Assembly: GCF_014699005.1 (NCBI RefSeq)
Contig: NZ_JACWZY010000051.1
Span: forward strand, 1 to 37,462
Source: Spirosoma profusum
Lineage (GTDB): Bacteria; Bacteroidota; Bacteroidia; Cytophagales; Spirosomataceae
Direction: 5' to 3'
DNA length: 37,462 nucleotides
Part shown: positions 17,483 through 26,882 of the stretch, one piece after another
How the letters are laid out: each line of letters starts with the position of its first letter
How positions within the stretch are numbered: position 1 is the stretch's first letter
Translations under genes and position numbers: made by a program
The notes under the pieces: generated by a model
Seen by the model: the letters and a program-made list of their open reading frames with translations, nothing else
Database searches by the model: none
Told to the model about the DNA's origin: nothing

Positions 17483-17491
17483 TACACACCA

Positions 17492-18094
17492 ATGATTTTT
17501 GCTTACATTAGGGTTAGTACAGAGAAACAGAATACCGAAAATCAACGTTTTGAGCTTCAGCGGCTTGCTGATGAACGCCAATGGAACATCGATGAATGGA
17601 CTGAAGAAACGGTCAGTTCAATGGAAAAATTGGAAAGTAGGAAACTGTTTCCTTTGCTTAATTACCTGCGAGCAGGTGATATGCTAATTGTTACGGAGTT
17701 ATCTCGATTGGGCCGTAACCTAATGCAGATCATGCAGATACTGCATTTCTGTATGCAACGCGATGTGATGATCTATACAGCTAAAGAGCGGTATGAGTTG
17801 GGAAATAACATAAACTCCAAAGTACTGGCTTTTGCCTTTGGCTTGTCAGCAGAGATTGAGCGGAACCTAATCTCTCAACGAACAAAGGAGGCCTTGGCGC
17901 GTCGTCGGGCTGAGGGTAAAATTCTAGGCCGTCCTAAGGGTCGTAAGTCAAAGTATCTAAAACTTCACGGGAAGGAAGATGAAATTCGCAGCTTGCTTGA
18001 CAAACGAATTTCGGTTTGTGGCATCAGCCGTATTTTGGGTGTTCATCGAATGACTCTCAGCAGTTATATTAAGCATAAAAATTTGGTAAGTTAA
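17492..18094 (+). CDS. Mpi-family serine DNA invertase
   Basis: The 200-residue protein has the resolvase/invertase catalytic start YIRVST with nucleophile Ser9, the SRLGRN motif (71-76), the conserved VLAFAFGLSAEIERNLISQRTKEAL stretch around the long E helix, the GRPKGRKS linker, and a C-terminal helix-turn-helix (about 173-195). It closely resembles, from memory, the Bacteroides fragilis Mpi family, which inverts promoter segments. Here the gene lies 95 bp outside the 256-bp inverted repeat and reads away from it, so the recognition-domain cassette is its evident local target. The family can also act on distant sites, so other loci in the genome may be switched too. Confidence 0.93.
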   Translation: MIFAYIRVSTEKQNTENQRFELQRLADERQWNIDEWTEETVSSMEKLESRKLFPLLNYLRAGDMLIVTELSRLGRNLMQIMQILHFCMQRDVMIYTAKERYELGNNINSKVLAFAFGLSAEIERNLISQRTKEALARRRAEGKILGRPKGRKSKYLKLHGKEDEIRSLLDKRISVCGISRILGVHRMTLSSYIKHKNLVS

Positions 18095-18596
18095 CTGGGG
18101 GCGACTTACTACTTTTATGCTCTCTCTAGAAAAACTAATCACTAACATTCGACCAAAAAAGGCCCATAACATGTCAAAATCGTGAACTATTAAATTGAAC
18201 GGTTTTATTGAACGCAAAAAAGCCCATTTTGTATTCCCCCCTCCTACTCTATTTCCGTTCAGAAAAAGGTCCGGATGATTTTTAGGATAAGTCAAGAGCA
18301 ACCTACCCGGTAACAACAGACGGGTGAAGCCCTGATGGCCATATTCACTAAAACCAAATGGGCTTTGGCTTCCAACATACCGACGGACTTCACCACAGGG
18401 AAGGCTGATTGGAGGGTGAGCAAGCCTACAGCGCAACGACCGGGTGAATTTAGCCCGAGCTCCCCCACTCGAAGCGATACCGTTAACGACAGCCAGAGCG
18501 GCCGGAAATAACTCATTGACAGCCCCTTGACTGACAGACTTTTCCATAAACTCACTATCTTGTTAAACCTTACGACTTAAACGCTTCAGCTCTATC
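18095..18596. other. Gap between invertase and beta-helix gene
   Basis: A 196-codon minus-strand frame crosses this region and runs into the invertase gene. It matches no family I know and is probably chance, though its upper half (GC-richer, 18300-18550) may be a remnant of something. Two similar AAAAAAGGCCCA/AAAAAAGCCCA stretches occur near 18155 and 18225. No RNA gene was recognised. Confidence 0.35.
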
Positions 18597-21230
18597 ATGA
18601 TCTACGGCTACCGCTACGCTGACCGCTGCTCCTCGCACCGCTACTGGCTGCTGACGGGCCTAGTGATCAGCCTCACTACCTTCCCCCTGCTGGCTCAGAC
18701 CATCCGCTACGTTAAACCCACTGCATCAGGCTCGGGTAACGGCTCCTCCTGGGCCAATGCCTCGGCAAACTTGCAAGCTATGATCAACGCCAGTATATCG
18801 GGCAATCAGGTCTGGGTGACGGGGGGCGCCTACAAACCCACCTCCACCACCGCCCGCACCATCAGCTTTGCCATGAAAAACGGCGTCGCCATTTATGGCG
18901 GTTTTGTTGGCACTGAAACCACTCTGGCCCAACGACCAGCTATCAACTCGACCACCCCCTCCAGCACTACCCTAAGCGGAGAAATTGGTAGCCCCAGTAG
19001 TACCACTGACAACTCCTTCCACGTCATCAACAACCCAGCTGGGTTGACCACCACCGCTACCCTCGACGGTTTTATTATCACGGGCGGCAACGCTAACAGT
19101 TTCAGTGGGCTAGATAATGTAGGGGGTGGCCTGTTGAACAATGGGGCTGGCAGTGGCAATGTGTGCTCTCCAACCATTCGACAGTGTGTGTTTGTGGCCA
19201 ACCAGGGCGTCTATGGGGCTGCCATCAACAATGATGGTAGTTCCTCGGGCCTTAGCAGCCCGGTAGTGACCAACTGTGTCTTCCTCAGCAACACGGCCAC
19301 CAATGCTGGCGGGTCTGGCGGGGCGCTGTTAAATAGTGGCACCAGCAGTCCACTGCTGACCAATTGTGTCTTCCAGGGCAATACGGCCTCCGGCGCTGGC
19401 GGGGCAATCTACAACGTGGCCAGTGTGGGTGGGGGCAGTAGCAGCCCCCGGCTGATCAACTGCTCGTTTCAGGACAACATGGCTGGTAGTGGCGGGGTGA
19501 TGTATAATATAGGCAGCCCATCGAGCACCTGCAGCCCCGTGTTGATCAACTGTGTACTGTGGAACAATGGAGGAGCCAACACCTTCGTCAATATTAGTGC
19601 TACGTTATCGGCCAGCTATACGCTGTTCGAGGCCACGGTCACCGGCTACACCAACCTAACGGGCAACATGACCAGCGTCACCACGCCTTTTGGCTCCCCC
19701 ACCAGCACTCAGCTGGCATCAGGCTCCCCCGCCATCAACGCGGGTGATCCCACCACCACGCCCACCACCGGCGCCCCGGCAGCGGTGGGCTTCACCGATC
19801 TGGCTGGTAACACTCGCTTTGTTGGGGGGCGTATCGACATGGGAGCCTATGAGTCCTGCACCCTCATCGCCCCCCGGCTCTACGTACGGGCGTCGGCATC
19901 GGGGGCCAACACCGGCCTGAGCTGGGCGGATGCCTTCACTGACCTGCAAAGTGCTCTAAGCTACTACTGCTCGGGAAACCTGAATGAAATATGGGTGGCG
20001 GGGGGCACCTACAAACCCACCTCCACCACCGCCCGCACCATCAGCTTTGCCATGAAAAACGACGTCGCCATCTACGGCGGCTTTGCGGGCACTGAAACCA
20101 CTCTGGCCCAGCGACCCGCCATCAACGCCACCACCCCCTCCAGCGCTACTCTCAGCGGAGAGATTGGTAGCCCCTCCAGCACCACTGACAACTCCTACCA
20201 CGTCATTAGTAACCCACCGGGATTGACCACCACGGCCATTCTGGATGGCTTTGTCATCACCGCCGGATTCGCTAACGGCCTTTATCCGAATGATGCTGGA
20301 GGTGGCATAGTAAATAACGGTTCTCTCAGTGGCAATGAGTGCAGTCCGCTGATTCGCTCCTGCACCTTTATGGCCAACCAGGCCAGATTTGGAGGAGCCA
20401 TCGATAATGAAGGCCAAATGGGCGGCACCAGCAGTCCGGTGCTGATCAACTGCGTCTTCCTGGGTAACAACGCGGCCAATAAGGGCGGGGCTATGTTTAA
20501 CTATGGTCAATCATTGGGTAACAGTTCTCCCCGGCTGACCAACTGTGTCTTCCAAAACAATACTGCCCCTCAAGGCGGGGCGATGTACAACGATGCCGTT
20601 TCCGGCACCAGCAGCCCAGTGATGACCAACTGCGCCTTCCAAAACAATATCGCCCCTCAGGGTGGGGCGATGTACAACGATGCCGTTTCCGGCACCAGTA
20701 GCCCGGTGATGACCAACTGTGTGCTGTGGAACAACGGGGGAACTAATACGTTCTATACTCTAGGTGCTATGGTAACAGCCAACTACAATCTGTTCGAGAC
20801 CACGGTAATAGGCTACACCAGCGGACCAGGTAATCTGACGACCACCACCACGCCTTTTGCCTCCACCACCAGCACCAAACTGGCTCCCACTTCTCCCGCC
20901 ATCAACACCGGTGATCCTACCTCGACCATAGCTACAGTGGGCACAACCGATCTGGGGGGCAACCCCCGCTTTGCTCAGGGACGGATCGACATGGGTGCCT
21001 TCGAGTGGGGTACTACGTGTCAGGGGCTGGTCACTTCGCTGAAAGCTGGAAGCTGGAATGATCCCACCGTCTGGGCCTGTAACGTAGTACCTATGACCAG
21101 TGATATTGTTCAGCTCAATCACGTCGTGACTTTACCCTCCAGCTACACCGCACAGATCCAAACGCTACGGAACAGCAACACCGGGAAGGTGACCTATCAG
21201 AATGGGGCGAAGCTGAGGCTGGGTTTCTGA
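18597..21230 (+). CDS. Secreted right-handed beta-helix protein with duplicated domains (877 aa)
   Basis: A signal peptide (WLLTGLVISLTTFPLLAQ) is followed by YVKPTASGSGNGSSWANA, the usual opening of choice-of-anchor/parallel beta-helix proteins. The region of about 30-420 is repeated as about 425-805: both halves contain the block ARTISFAMKN, VAIYGGF, GTETTLAQRPAIN, TLSGEIGSPSSTTDNS, then many helix coils of the type SSPVxTNCVFxxNTA. The tail (GSWNDPTVWACNVVP ... NGAKLRLGF) is a domain I recall at the end of Spirosoma surface proteins. The protein probably acts outside the cell or on its surface, perhaps in adhesion or polysaccharide binding; no catalytic residues are apparent. Confidence 0.8.
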   Translation: MIYGYRYADRCSSHRYWLLTGLVISLTTFPLLAQTIRYVKPTASGSGNGSSWANASANLQAMINASISGNQVWVTGGAYKPTSTTARTISFAMKNGVAIYGGFVGTETTLAQRPAINSTTPSSTTLSGEIGSPSSTTDNSFHVINNPAGLTTTATLDGFIITGGNANSFSGLDNVGGGLLNNGAGSGNVCSPTIRQCVFVANQGVYGAAINNDGSSSGLSSPVVTNCVFLSNTATNAGGSGGALLNSGTSSPLLTNCVFQGNTASGAGGAIYNVASVGGGSSSPRLINCSFQDNMAGSGGVMYNIGSPSSTCSPVLINCVLWNNGGANTFVNISATLSASYTLFEATVTGYTNLTGNMTSVTTPFGSPTSTQLASGSPAINAGDPTTTPTTGAPAAVGFTDLAGNTRFVGGRIDMGAYESCTLIAPRLYVRASASGANTGLSWADAFTDLQSALSYYCSGNLNEIWVAGGTYKPTSTTARTISFAMKNDVAIYGGFAGTETTLAQRPAINATTPSSATLSGEIGSPSSTTDNSYHVISNPPGLTTTAILDGFVITAGFANGLYPNDAGGGIVNNGSLSGNECSPLIRSCTFMANQARFGGAIDNEGQMGGTSSPVLINCVFLGNNAANKGGAMFNYGQSLGNSSPRLTNCVFQNNTAPQGGAMYNDAVSGTSSPVMTNCAFQNNIAPQGGAMYNDAVSGTSSPVMTNCVLWNNGGTNTFYTLGAMVTANYNLFETTVIGYTSGPGNLTTTTTPFASTTSTKLAPTSPAINTGDPTSTIATVGTTDLGGNPRFAQGRIDMGAFEWGTTCQGLVTSLKAGSWNDPTVWACNVVPMTSDIVQLNHVVTLPSSYTAQIQTLRNSNTGKVTYQNGAKLRLGF
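20550..20723 (+). repeat. Tandem 87-bp duplication of one beta-helix coil
   Basis: Two nearly identical 29-codon units (20550-20636 and 20637-20723) each encode FQNNxAPQGGAMYNDAVSG and TSSPVMTNC. Only a few silent or conservative differences separate them, indicating a recent duplication in frame. Confidence 0.85.
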
Positions 21231-21392
21231 TAAGTGATAAACAGGATCTAACTTGAAATTTTGTGGAATGAATGGTTGTAGCCATTAGTTACATTCTCAG
21301 ATAACCCTCCTCAAAAAGAGACGAAGCATTAAGCATTCTTCAGTTGATATAAATTGGTTAAATAGCTGCCAGTAGTACCCAGGGCTAGTCGT

Positions 21393-21650
21393 TTAATGCG
21401 TAGGAAGTAGCCTCTCCTTCAGGATCGAATTAAATCGTTGCGACTCTTCCCAGCACGGCAGATGAGCGGATTCTTCGAACCAAATCAGTTCCTTTTTGGG
21501 AGCTTGCAAACGTTTATAGTAGTCGGCTACCAGCAGGGACGGACAATTGTAATCATGGCGCCCTAAACAAAAATAGATCGGTACCTGGATGGCAGGAATA
21601 TGGGTTTGTACGTCTAAAATTGGCCAGATGCTTTGTATAAGTCAAGACTT
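21393..21650 (-). pseudogene. C-terminal remnant of an alpha/beta hydrolase
   Basis: On the minus strand the reading frame gives SIWPILDVQTHIPAIQVPIY, then FCLGRHDYNCPSLLVADYY and KELIWFEESAHLPCWEE before a stop. This is the acid-and-histidine end (GRHD and SAH) of a proline iminopeptidase-like hydrolase. An in-frame TGA interrupts it near 21640 and no N-terminal part is present, so it is a relic. Confidence 0.7.
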
Positions 21651-21680
21651 GTTCTGACATTCGTGAATTATCTAAGCAGT

Positions 21681-22055
21681 TTACAGTGGGCAGACTCGGC
21701 TTGAGCAAGCAAATTTTGCTCTATTTGAAATCTGGCCCGCTTTGGTAATTGCAACCACTTCTGAATTGGTTTCTTTGTCGAGTTCTATTCGTAACTCCCC
21801 TGAATGTTCTTCTAATTCAAATCGAGTACCATCATCTAGCGTAGTTGAAATATCTACATAATTGCCGGTTACATTCGTAGCAGGAGCCATTTTTTTGTTA
21901 ATAAAATCCTGAACACGTTTCGTTTTCTCTTTATCGTATTTGGCGAAAAACTCATACGTATCCTCTGAATCAGTAATCTTGATTTTAGTGTCTTTGCCGT
22001 TCCAGCAAGCGAACAACGTTCCAGCAAGAAGAATTGCAGTCAGTAGTTGTCTCAT
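21681..22055 (-). CDS. Small lipoprotein (124 aa)
   Basis: A short lipoprotein signal (MRQLLTAILLAGTLFAC) ends in the lipobox LFAC, with Cys17 as the lipidation site. The mature part is charged and unrecognised (KIKITDSEDTYEFFAKYDKEK ... TTLDDGTRFELEEHSGEL). The last residues (NRAKFACSSRVCPL) look unrelated to the rest and border the hydrolase remnant, so the 3' end may have been altered by a rearrangement. It starts 36 bases after the hydrolase gene stop in the same orientation. Confidence 0.55.
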   Translation of the reverse strand: MRQLLTAILLAGTLFACWNGKDTKIKITDSEDTYEFFAKYDKEKTKRVQDFINKKMAPATNVTGNYVDISTTLDDGTRFELEEHSGELRIELDKETNSEVVAITKAGQISNRAKFACSSRVCPL

Positions 22056-22091
22056 ACTATCGTTGTTTTACTGAGCATTTGACTTAACCTG

Positions 22092-23048
22092 TCATTTAGT
22101 AGTTAAATTACGTTCTATCCATGTCGAGACTATATCAGCAACTTGCTTCTCTTCCCCCATATACATATGGTCGGCCCCTTTTATCGTCGCGGTTGTCACA
22201 CTAACTGGACCACCGGGTTGTTTTTTTATACTGGTTTTCAGTAGTTCCAAGTCAGCTTCAGTACCGATGTCTCCAGAAGTGCCATAGAAACACAAAATAG
22301 GGCATTTTATTTTCGTAATACCGGCGTGGCCAGTCTGTAGCCCATAAAAATCCTTATATTCGGGCGGGTCGTTAGCCATATCGACCACCGTAGCGGCACT
22401 AATATAAGATGGCAATCTACGCTGAGGGATTTGAATCAATTCCTCTCCTTTTCGCTCGGATACCAGTCTCAGTGCCTGTTTGTATTGCAGGGTGTCCGTG
22501 GGACCAGCCCCCATACTCCCAGAGGCTAACACCAGCCCGACTACCCGAATATCCTGATGGCTCGCTTGGTATTCGCGCACCGCTGCGGCACCGGCGCTGT
22601 GGCCAATTAAAATAATTTTTTTAAATCCTTTGGCTTGAGCAAAGTCGATCCAAGCGGCTATATCTTTGGCTTGGTCGCTGGTTATGCCCCAGTAGCCTCC
22701 ACCCCTCATACGTCCGCTCTTTTTATAGCCGGCTACATTCCCCAGATCATGCATTCGTGTATTGACCGAGAGGCAAGCATAGCCCTTTTCGGCCAGATTT
22801 CTACCCAGTGAAATATAGCTGGGCATGTAGAAATTAGCTCCCCACCCATGCACTAAAATAATGGCAATGGAATTGACGGATTCGTTTTTTGCGTGGAAAA
22901 ATAAGCCCGCATCGAAGATGGTATCCTTGGCCATTGTATAAACTACTTCTTCGGGAAGTGTGGCAGGGTGCAACTCATACTTAGGTTGGCTAAATGCACT
23001 GAGAACACCTATTAAATGAAGACAGCTGATAAGAAGTGGAGTTTTCAT
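22092..23048 (-). CDS. Secreted alpha/beta hydrolase (318 aa)
   Basis: The ATG at 23048 gives a clean signal peptide (MKTPLLISCLHLIGVLSAFS); an upstream ATG at 23072 would add eight residues before it. The fold is visible in order: oxyanion loop LVHGWGANFY, nucleophile elbow GHSAG, an acid-containing segment CFYGTSGDIGTEAD and the terminal histidine GADHMYMG. It is probably a periplasmic or exported esterase or peptidase; the substrate is unknown. A perfect palindrome lies about 60 bases upstream of the start. Confidence 0.8.
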   Translation of the reverse strand: MKTPLLISCLHLIGVLSAFSQPKYELHPATLPEEVVYTMAKDTIFDAGLFFHAKNESVNSIAIILVHGWGANFYMPSYISLGRNLAEKGYACLSVNTRMHDLGNVAGYKKSGRMRGGGYWGITSDQAKDIAAWIDFAQAKGFKKIILIGHSAGAAAVREYQASHQDIRVVGLVLASGSMGAGPTDTLQYKQALRLVSERKGEELIQIPQRRLPSYISAATVVDMANDPPEYKDFYGLQTGHAGITKIKCPILCFYGTSGDIGTEADLELLKTSIKKQPGGPVSVTTATIKGADHMYMGEEKQVADIVSTWIERNLTTK

Positions 23049-23107
23049 AAGGTAGTTAATAGTTTGATCCACAGTACAATGGCAATATTATAAATATATG
23101 TGTATTG

Positions 23108-23119
23108 CATAGTACTATG
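23108..23119. promoter_or_regulatory. 12-bp perfect palindrome upstream of hydrolase
   Basis: CATAGTACTATG reads the same on both strands and lies 60 bases before the hydrolase start in an A+T-rich promoter region. It is a candidate operator. Confidence 0.3.
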
Positions 23120-23675
23120 TTTAACAAATACATAGGCGGTTTTAGTGATTGATTAGTGGAATACCATAGATCAAACTGATTTTATAGTATCCACTTGATA
23201 ATTTTCTACAGACTATACTTGCTACATCTCGCCAGACTGGTCAAGTGACGGATTTTACGGTTTGTCTCGGAGTGGCATCGGCCATCCGACGCGCTCGACT
23301 TGCGGTGGTCCGCCACTGCGGTACGATTCGGCAAAGAGACCCAAGGGTATAAAAAAAGGCCCTACTAAACGTTTTATTGGTTAAGGTCCGGTTATCCCGG
23401 AGGCCGGTGACGACGAACGCACAGCTCCAGGCTAAGGCGAACAGTGTCGCCAAACGGGAGATCTTGGCAGTCCGTGCCAAGCGAGGAGTGCCACCCAAAA
23501 TGCTGCGAATCCCAAAAGGCCGACCGCGAGGAATGCGGCTGCAAGCAGTTTGATTATATAGGGTTTCGTGACCATTTTTTCCGCTGCCTACCCATGTAGT
23601 TGACGATAAACGTGCAATAGGTTAGGTGTTAAATTATTGGGTAATTCATTGAAAATCCAGGTTGGCGTTCTTGAT
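23120..23675. other. Gap with possible degraded coding sequence
   Basis: The part 23230-23540 is G+C-richer than its surroundings and has a plus-strand frame ending KGRPRGMRLQAV, and an arginine-rich minus-strand frame of 85 codons. Neither belongs to a family I recognise; a decayed gene is possible. Nothing else is seen. Confidence 0.3.
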
Positions 23676-26408
23676 TTACTCGCTGCGTAAGCTTTTCACC
23701 GGGTTCACCAAGGCGGCTTTGATGCTCTGAAAACTGACCGTCAGCAGAGCCATCAGTAAAACCAGCAACCCGGCCCCGGCAAACATCCACCAGGAGAGGC
23801 TTATCCGGTAGGCAAAGTTCTGTAGCCACTCATGCATGAGGTACCAGGCCACCGGCGTAGCAATCAGCCCCGCGACCACCACCGGCTTCAGAAAATCGTT
23901 CAGTAACAACACAACAATGCCGCCCACGGTCGCCCCCACTATTTTGCGGATGCCGATTTCCTTGGTCTTCTGGAACGTAGCGAAGGAAATCAGGCCGTAC
24001 AAGCCCAGGCAGGCAATCAACAGCGATAAGGCCGAGAAGGCCGACAGAATGGTCGAGAACCGCTCTTCAGCCTGGTATCGTTCGGCCAGGGCCAGGTCGT
24101 AAAACTGATAATCGAACAGCGCATTCGGAAAGTGCTTCGCCCACACCCGCTTGATGATCCCTACCGCCTGACTGGTTTGCCGCTGGTCAATTCGTACCGT
24201 GATTCGGGAAAAATAAGCCGTTCGCTGGTAAATAGCCAGTGGATCAATGGCGTGCTGTAACGAATTGAAGTGAAAGTCACGCACCACACCGATGATGGTG
24301 CCCGGTTGCCCATAAACCGTAAAGGGCTTGCCGATGGCGTCTTCGGCGTTTTTCCAGCCGAATTGTTTCAAGGCCCGTTCATTCACGATCACCGATTGAC
24401 TCGTCTCGCCCGCGGCCAGGGCCTTAAAATTTTTCCCGGCCAGTAGGTTTATGCCGTACACCGCCAGGTAGTTGGCATCGACCAAAAACCGCGACGTCAT
24501 GGCCCGCACCGGTTTCCCCTTTCGGTCGATGGTATTGGCATCAACGGCGTCCAGTCCGTACAGAATGGATGAGGTTGCGGCAGTCACTCCGCCGATCAGC
24601 GGGTTGGCGGCCAGATCCGCCCGGAAAGCCTCGTAGCGTTGGACGACGTCGGCGTTTCCATTTACTTTTAAAAACAACAGGACCTCGTTGTCATAGCCCA
24701 GGTCCTTGTGTTTGATATATGCCATCTGCGTGTAAATAACCACAATGCCGGTGATTAGCAGCAGGGTAATCACAAACTGCATGACGACCAGAGACTGACG
24801 CAGTACGACACCCCTGGCGCTGGATTTAAATGCACCCTTCAATACACTCACCGGTTTGAAGGCCGACAGAACGAACGCCGGATAAAGGCCCGACAGAATG
24901 CCCAGTAAAACGGTGATGCCAGTCAGGAAAAGCAGCAGCAACGGCGGGTCAACCAGCGAAAGGTCTTTCCCCGTAAACTGGTTGAAGAATGGCAGCATGA
25001 GCTGAGAAACCAAACCGGAAACCAGCAGGGCGAGCAAAGCGATGATGATTGACTCGACTAAATAAGAAAGGATGAGTTGCGACTTGATGGCACCCACTAC
25101 CTTTTTAATCCCGACTTCCTTGGCCCTTCCCACCGAGCGGGCCGTGGCCAGATTGGTATAATTGATGCCCGCCAGCAGCAGAATAAATAGCCCGATGGTC
25201 GAGAAGATATAGATCTGGTCGATTGTACCGGTATCCGCAATCTCCTCCTTTAACTGCGACCGGAGATGAATATCAGCCAGGGGCTGTAGGTTAGACAGAT
25301 AGTCAGTCTGCCGGTCGCCGGTATGCGTAGCGTACAGGTGGGCGATCTTAGCCGCGAACGCCTGATAATCCACCCCTTTTTTGAGTAACAGGTACGTATA
25401 GTAGCCTTGTTCACTCCAGGCTTCCGTCGTCAGTATCTCTGGTTTGAATACCTCAAGGGTTCGGAAAGAGCCCAGCATTGAAAACGTAAAATGGGCATTC
25501 TTTGGTGGGTCAGGGATGATACCGGTGATGGTATAATTGGCTCCCCGCCCGGTGCTGTCGTACAGAAAGACGGTCAGTAGCTGCCCCATCGGATCTTTAT
25601 CCCCGAAATAGTTCCGGGCCGTCGATTCGGTCAGGATCATGGAATACGGTTCATTCAAGGCCGTAGCCGGATTGCCCCGGATTAAGCGGTAACTAAACAC
25701 GTCGAAGAACGAAGGGTCCGTAAAAATAATGTTCGACTCCAGCGTTTGCTTTCCACCCTGCTGGACAACTTCTTCCCGTCGTCTTAGCCGAACCGTCTGC
25801 TCCACCTCCGGGTAGTTGTCTTTTAGGGTATTCGCCACCACAGCACCGGTCCTGGCAAATGTCGAGCGGCCATTTTCGGATTTTTTGGTCGTCGTCACCC
25901 GAAAAATCCGGTCGTAATGTTGGTTAAAGGTATCGTAGCTCAGTTCATTGTATACCCAAAGGGCAATCAGGGTAAAGCAGGTAAGACCAGCGGACAACCC
26001 AACCAAATTGATGAGGGAATACACCCTGTTTTTTAGCAGGTTGCGAAAAGCGGTTTTGAAATAATTGCGTATCATGTCAGGGTGTAGCGTTGAAAGTGGT
26101 TGATACTCATCATGAATTTGGCCAGTTGTGGTCCAGCTAAACGGGCGAATCAATCGCAGGACCGCCAGCGCATATCGCCAGCGGGCTCCCCGAACCCCTC
26201 CTGTTTTTAGCCAATAGGCATACATCTCCAGCAAATCGCCCTGCAGTTCATCTTCCAGGCCGGGTGGGCTAAAGCGGCTCAGTAACCAGGCAGCCCAACT
26301 TGGCGGCCGCCGGGCCGCCGTTCGGCGATTCAGCGGCTGGGACTCGTTTTCCTCTCCGTTGGTTAAACGCCCCATAGCTGGATCACTTGGGTTGGAATCT
26401 GCTCCCAC
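23676..26408 (-). CDS. FtsX/MacB-type ABC transporter permease with prefix domain (910 aa)
   Basis: Residues about 25-90 (RRPPSWAAWLLSRFSPPGLEDELQGDLLEMYAYW) form the permease prefix domain characteristic of Cytophagales. A first membrane helix at about 130-150 (VYSLINLVGLSAGLTCFTLIALWVY) begins two MacB-periplasmic-core plus FtsX modules, with three-helix FtsX blocks near 400-510 and 790-890. The conserved RAKEVGIKKVVGA and KTKEIGIRKIVGA loops show both halves. No ATPase is next to it, which is normal for this subfamily. Either Met1 or Met12 could be the start; both overlap the upstream PadR gene, indicating one operon. The role is probably export or envelope stress response. Confidence 0.88.
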   Translation of the reverse strand: MGADSNPSDPAMGRLTNGEENESQPLNRRTAARRPPSWAAWLLSRFSPPGLEDELQGDLLEMYAYWLKTGGVRGARWRYALAVLRLIRPFSWTTTGQIHDEYQPLSTLHPDMIRNYFKTAFRNLLKNRVYSLINLVGLSAGLTCFTLIALWVYNELSYDTFNQHYDRIFRVTTTKKSENGRSTFARTGAVVANTLKDNYPEVEQTVRLRRREEVVQQGGKQTLESNIIFTDPSFFDVFSYRLIRGNPATALNEPYSMILTESTARNYFGDKDPMGQLLTVFLYDSTGRGANYTITGIIPDPPKNAHFTFSMLGSFRTLEVFKPEILTTEAWSEQGYYTYLLLKKGVDYQAFAAKIAHLYATHTGDRQTDYLSNLQPLADIHLRSQLKEEIADTGTIDQIYIFSTIGLFILLLAGINYTNLATARSVGRAKEVGIKKVVGAIKSQLILSYLVESIIIALLALLVSGLVSQLMLPFFNQFTGKDLSLVDPPLLLLFLTGITVLLGILSGLYPAFVLSAFKPVSVLKGAFKSSARGVVLRQSLVVMQFVITLLLITGIVVIYTQMAYIKHKDLGYDNEVLLFLKVNGNADVVQRYEAFRADLAANPLIGGVTAATSSILYGLDAVDANTIDRKGKPVRAMTSRFLVDANYLAVYGINLLAGKNFKALAAGETSQSVIVNERALKQFGWKNAEDAIGKPFTVYGQPGTIIGVVRDFHFNSLQHAIDPLAIYQRTAYFSRITVRIDQRQTSQAVGIIKRVWAKHFPNALFDYQFYDLALAERYQAEERFSTILSAFSALSLLIACLGLYGLISFATFQKTKEIGIRKIVGATVGGIVVLLLNDFLKPVVVAGLIATPVAWYLMHEWLQNFAYRISLSWWMFAGAGLLVLLMALLTVSFQSIKAALVNPVKSLRSE

Positions 26409-26701
26409 AGTTGGCTACGCATATGCCGACACTCGATCAGCGCCCGCTGGCCTGCCGCCGTTACTGTAAACAATCGTTTCTGACGACCACCCCGCTCGGC
26501 GGTGGCTCCACCCATCTGAGAGGAGACAAAACCCTTCTCCTGGAGCCGTTGCAACGTAGTGTGAACGGTGGGAAAGCTAATGCTACGGGCCATCTGCTGA
26601 TCGATGGTTTGCGTAATCGAGGCACAGTAAGCTGACTCCTGCAGGGCAGCCACCGTCAACAGGACGACTTCTTCTAACTCACCTAAAAATGCTCGTTTCA
26701 T
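26363..26701 (-). CDS. PadR-family transcriptional regulator (112 aa)
   Basis: The protein begins FLGELEEVVLLTVAAL and has the winged helix of PadR regulators with FPTVHTTLQRLQEKGFVSS as recognition helix and the GGRQKRLFTVTAAGQRAL wing. It lacks a long C-terminal dimerisation helix, as is usual for the short PadR group. The stop lies inside the following permease gene, so the two are translated together. It probably represses its own operon. Confidence 0.88.
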   Translation of the reverse strand: MKRAFLGELEEVVLLTVAALQESAYCASITQTIDQQMARSISFPTVHTTLQRLQEKGFVSSQMGGATAERGGRQKRLFTVTAAGQRALIECRHMRSQLWEQIPTQVIQLWGV

Positions 26702-26807
26702 AGCAAAAAGCGGTCGGAACGGTCCGGCTCCGAAGCGACTGATTCATCTGGGTTTTGCAACGGCAGACCACACAAAGCCGTTGTTAGTATAGATTTAGTC
26801 GTACAAA

Positions 26808-26826
26808 TAACTAACCAAACTAGTTA
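26808..26826. promoter_or_regulatory. Candidate operator for the PadR-permease operon
   Basis: TAACTA and TAGTTA are perfect inverted arms separated by seven bases, about 107 bases before the PadR start. Position and symmetry suit autoregulation, but the sequence is not a known PadR site. Confidence 0.3.
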
Positions 26827-26882
26827 AGATAGGCCAGCGGGTGTCAATAGGGCTTTTTTATGGACGCGTCTAGCGATGAATT

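Noticed and set aside
17957..18547. 196-codon minus-strand frame overlapping the invertase C-terminus
   Set aside because: It overlaps a strongly conserved gene on the other strand, its product resembles no family I know, and its composition is that of antisense translation.
18818..20213. The repeated beta-helix segments as a CRISPR-like or recombination repeat
   Set aside because: The repeats are in frame, direct, and encode structural coils; there are no regular spacers.
19719..20510. Long minus-strand frames opposite the beta-helix gene
   Set aside because: They mirror the repetitive, G+C-rich coding sequence of the plus strand and are glycine/alanine-rich shadows.
23241..23498. 85-codon arginine-rich minus-strand frame
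   Set aside because: No recognisable motif and atypical composition; reported only as a possible decayed region.
26755..26800. Possible sigma-54 promoter (TGG...TTGC on the minus strand) before PadR, to go with the GTCC palindromes
   Set aside because: The GG and GC elements are nine bases apart rather than the required ten, so the match fails the stringent spacing.
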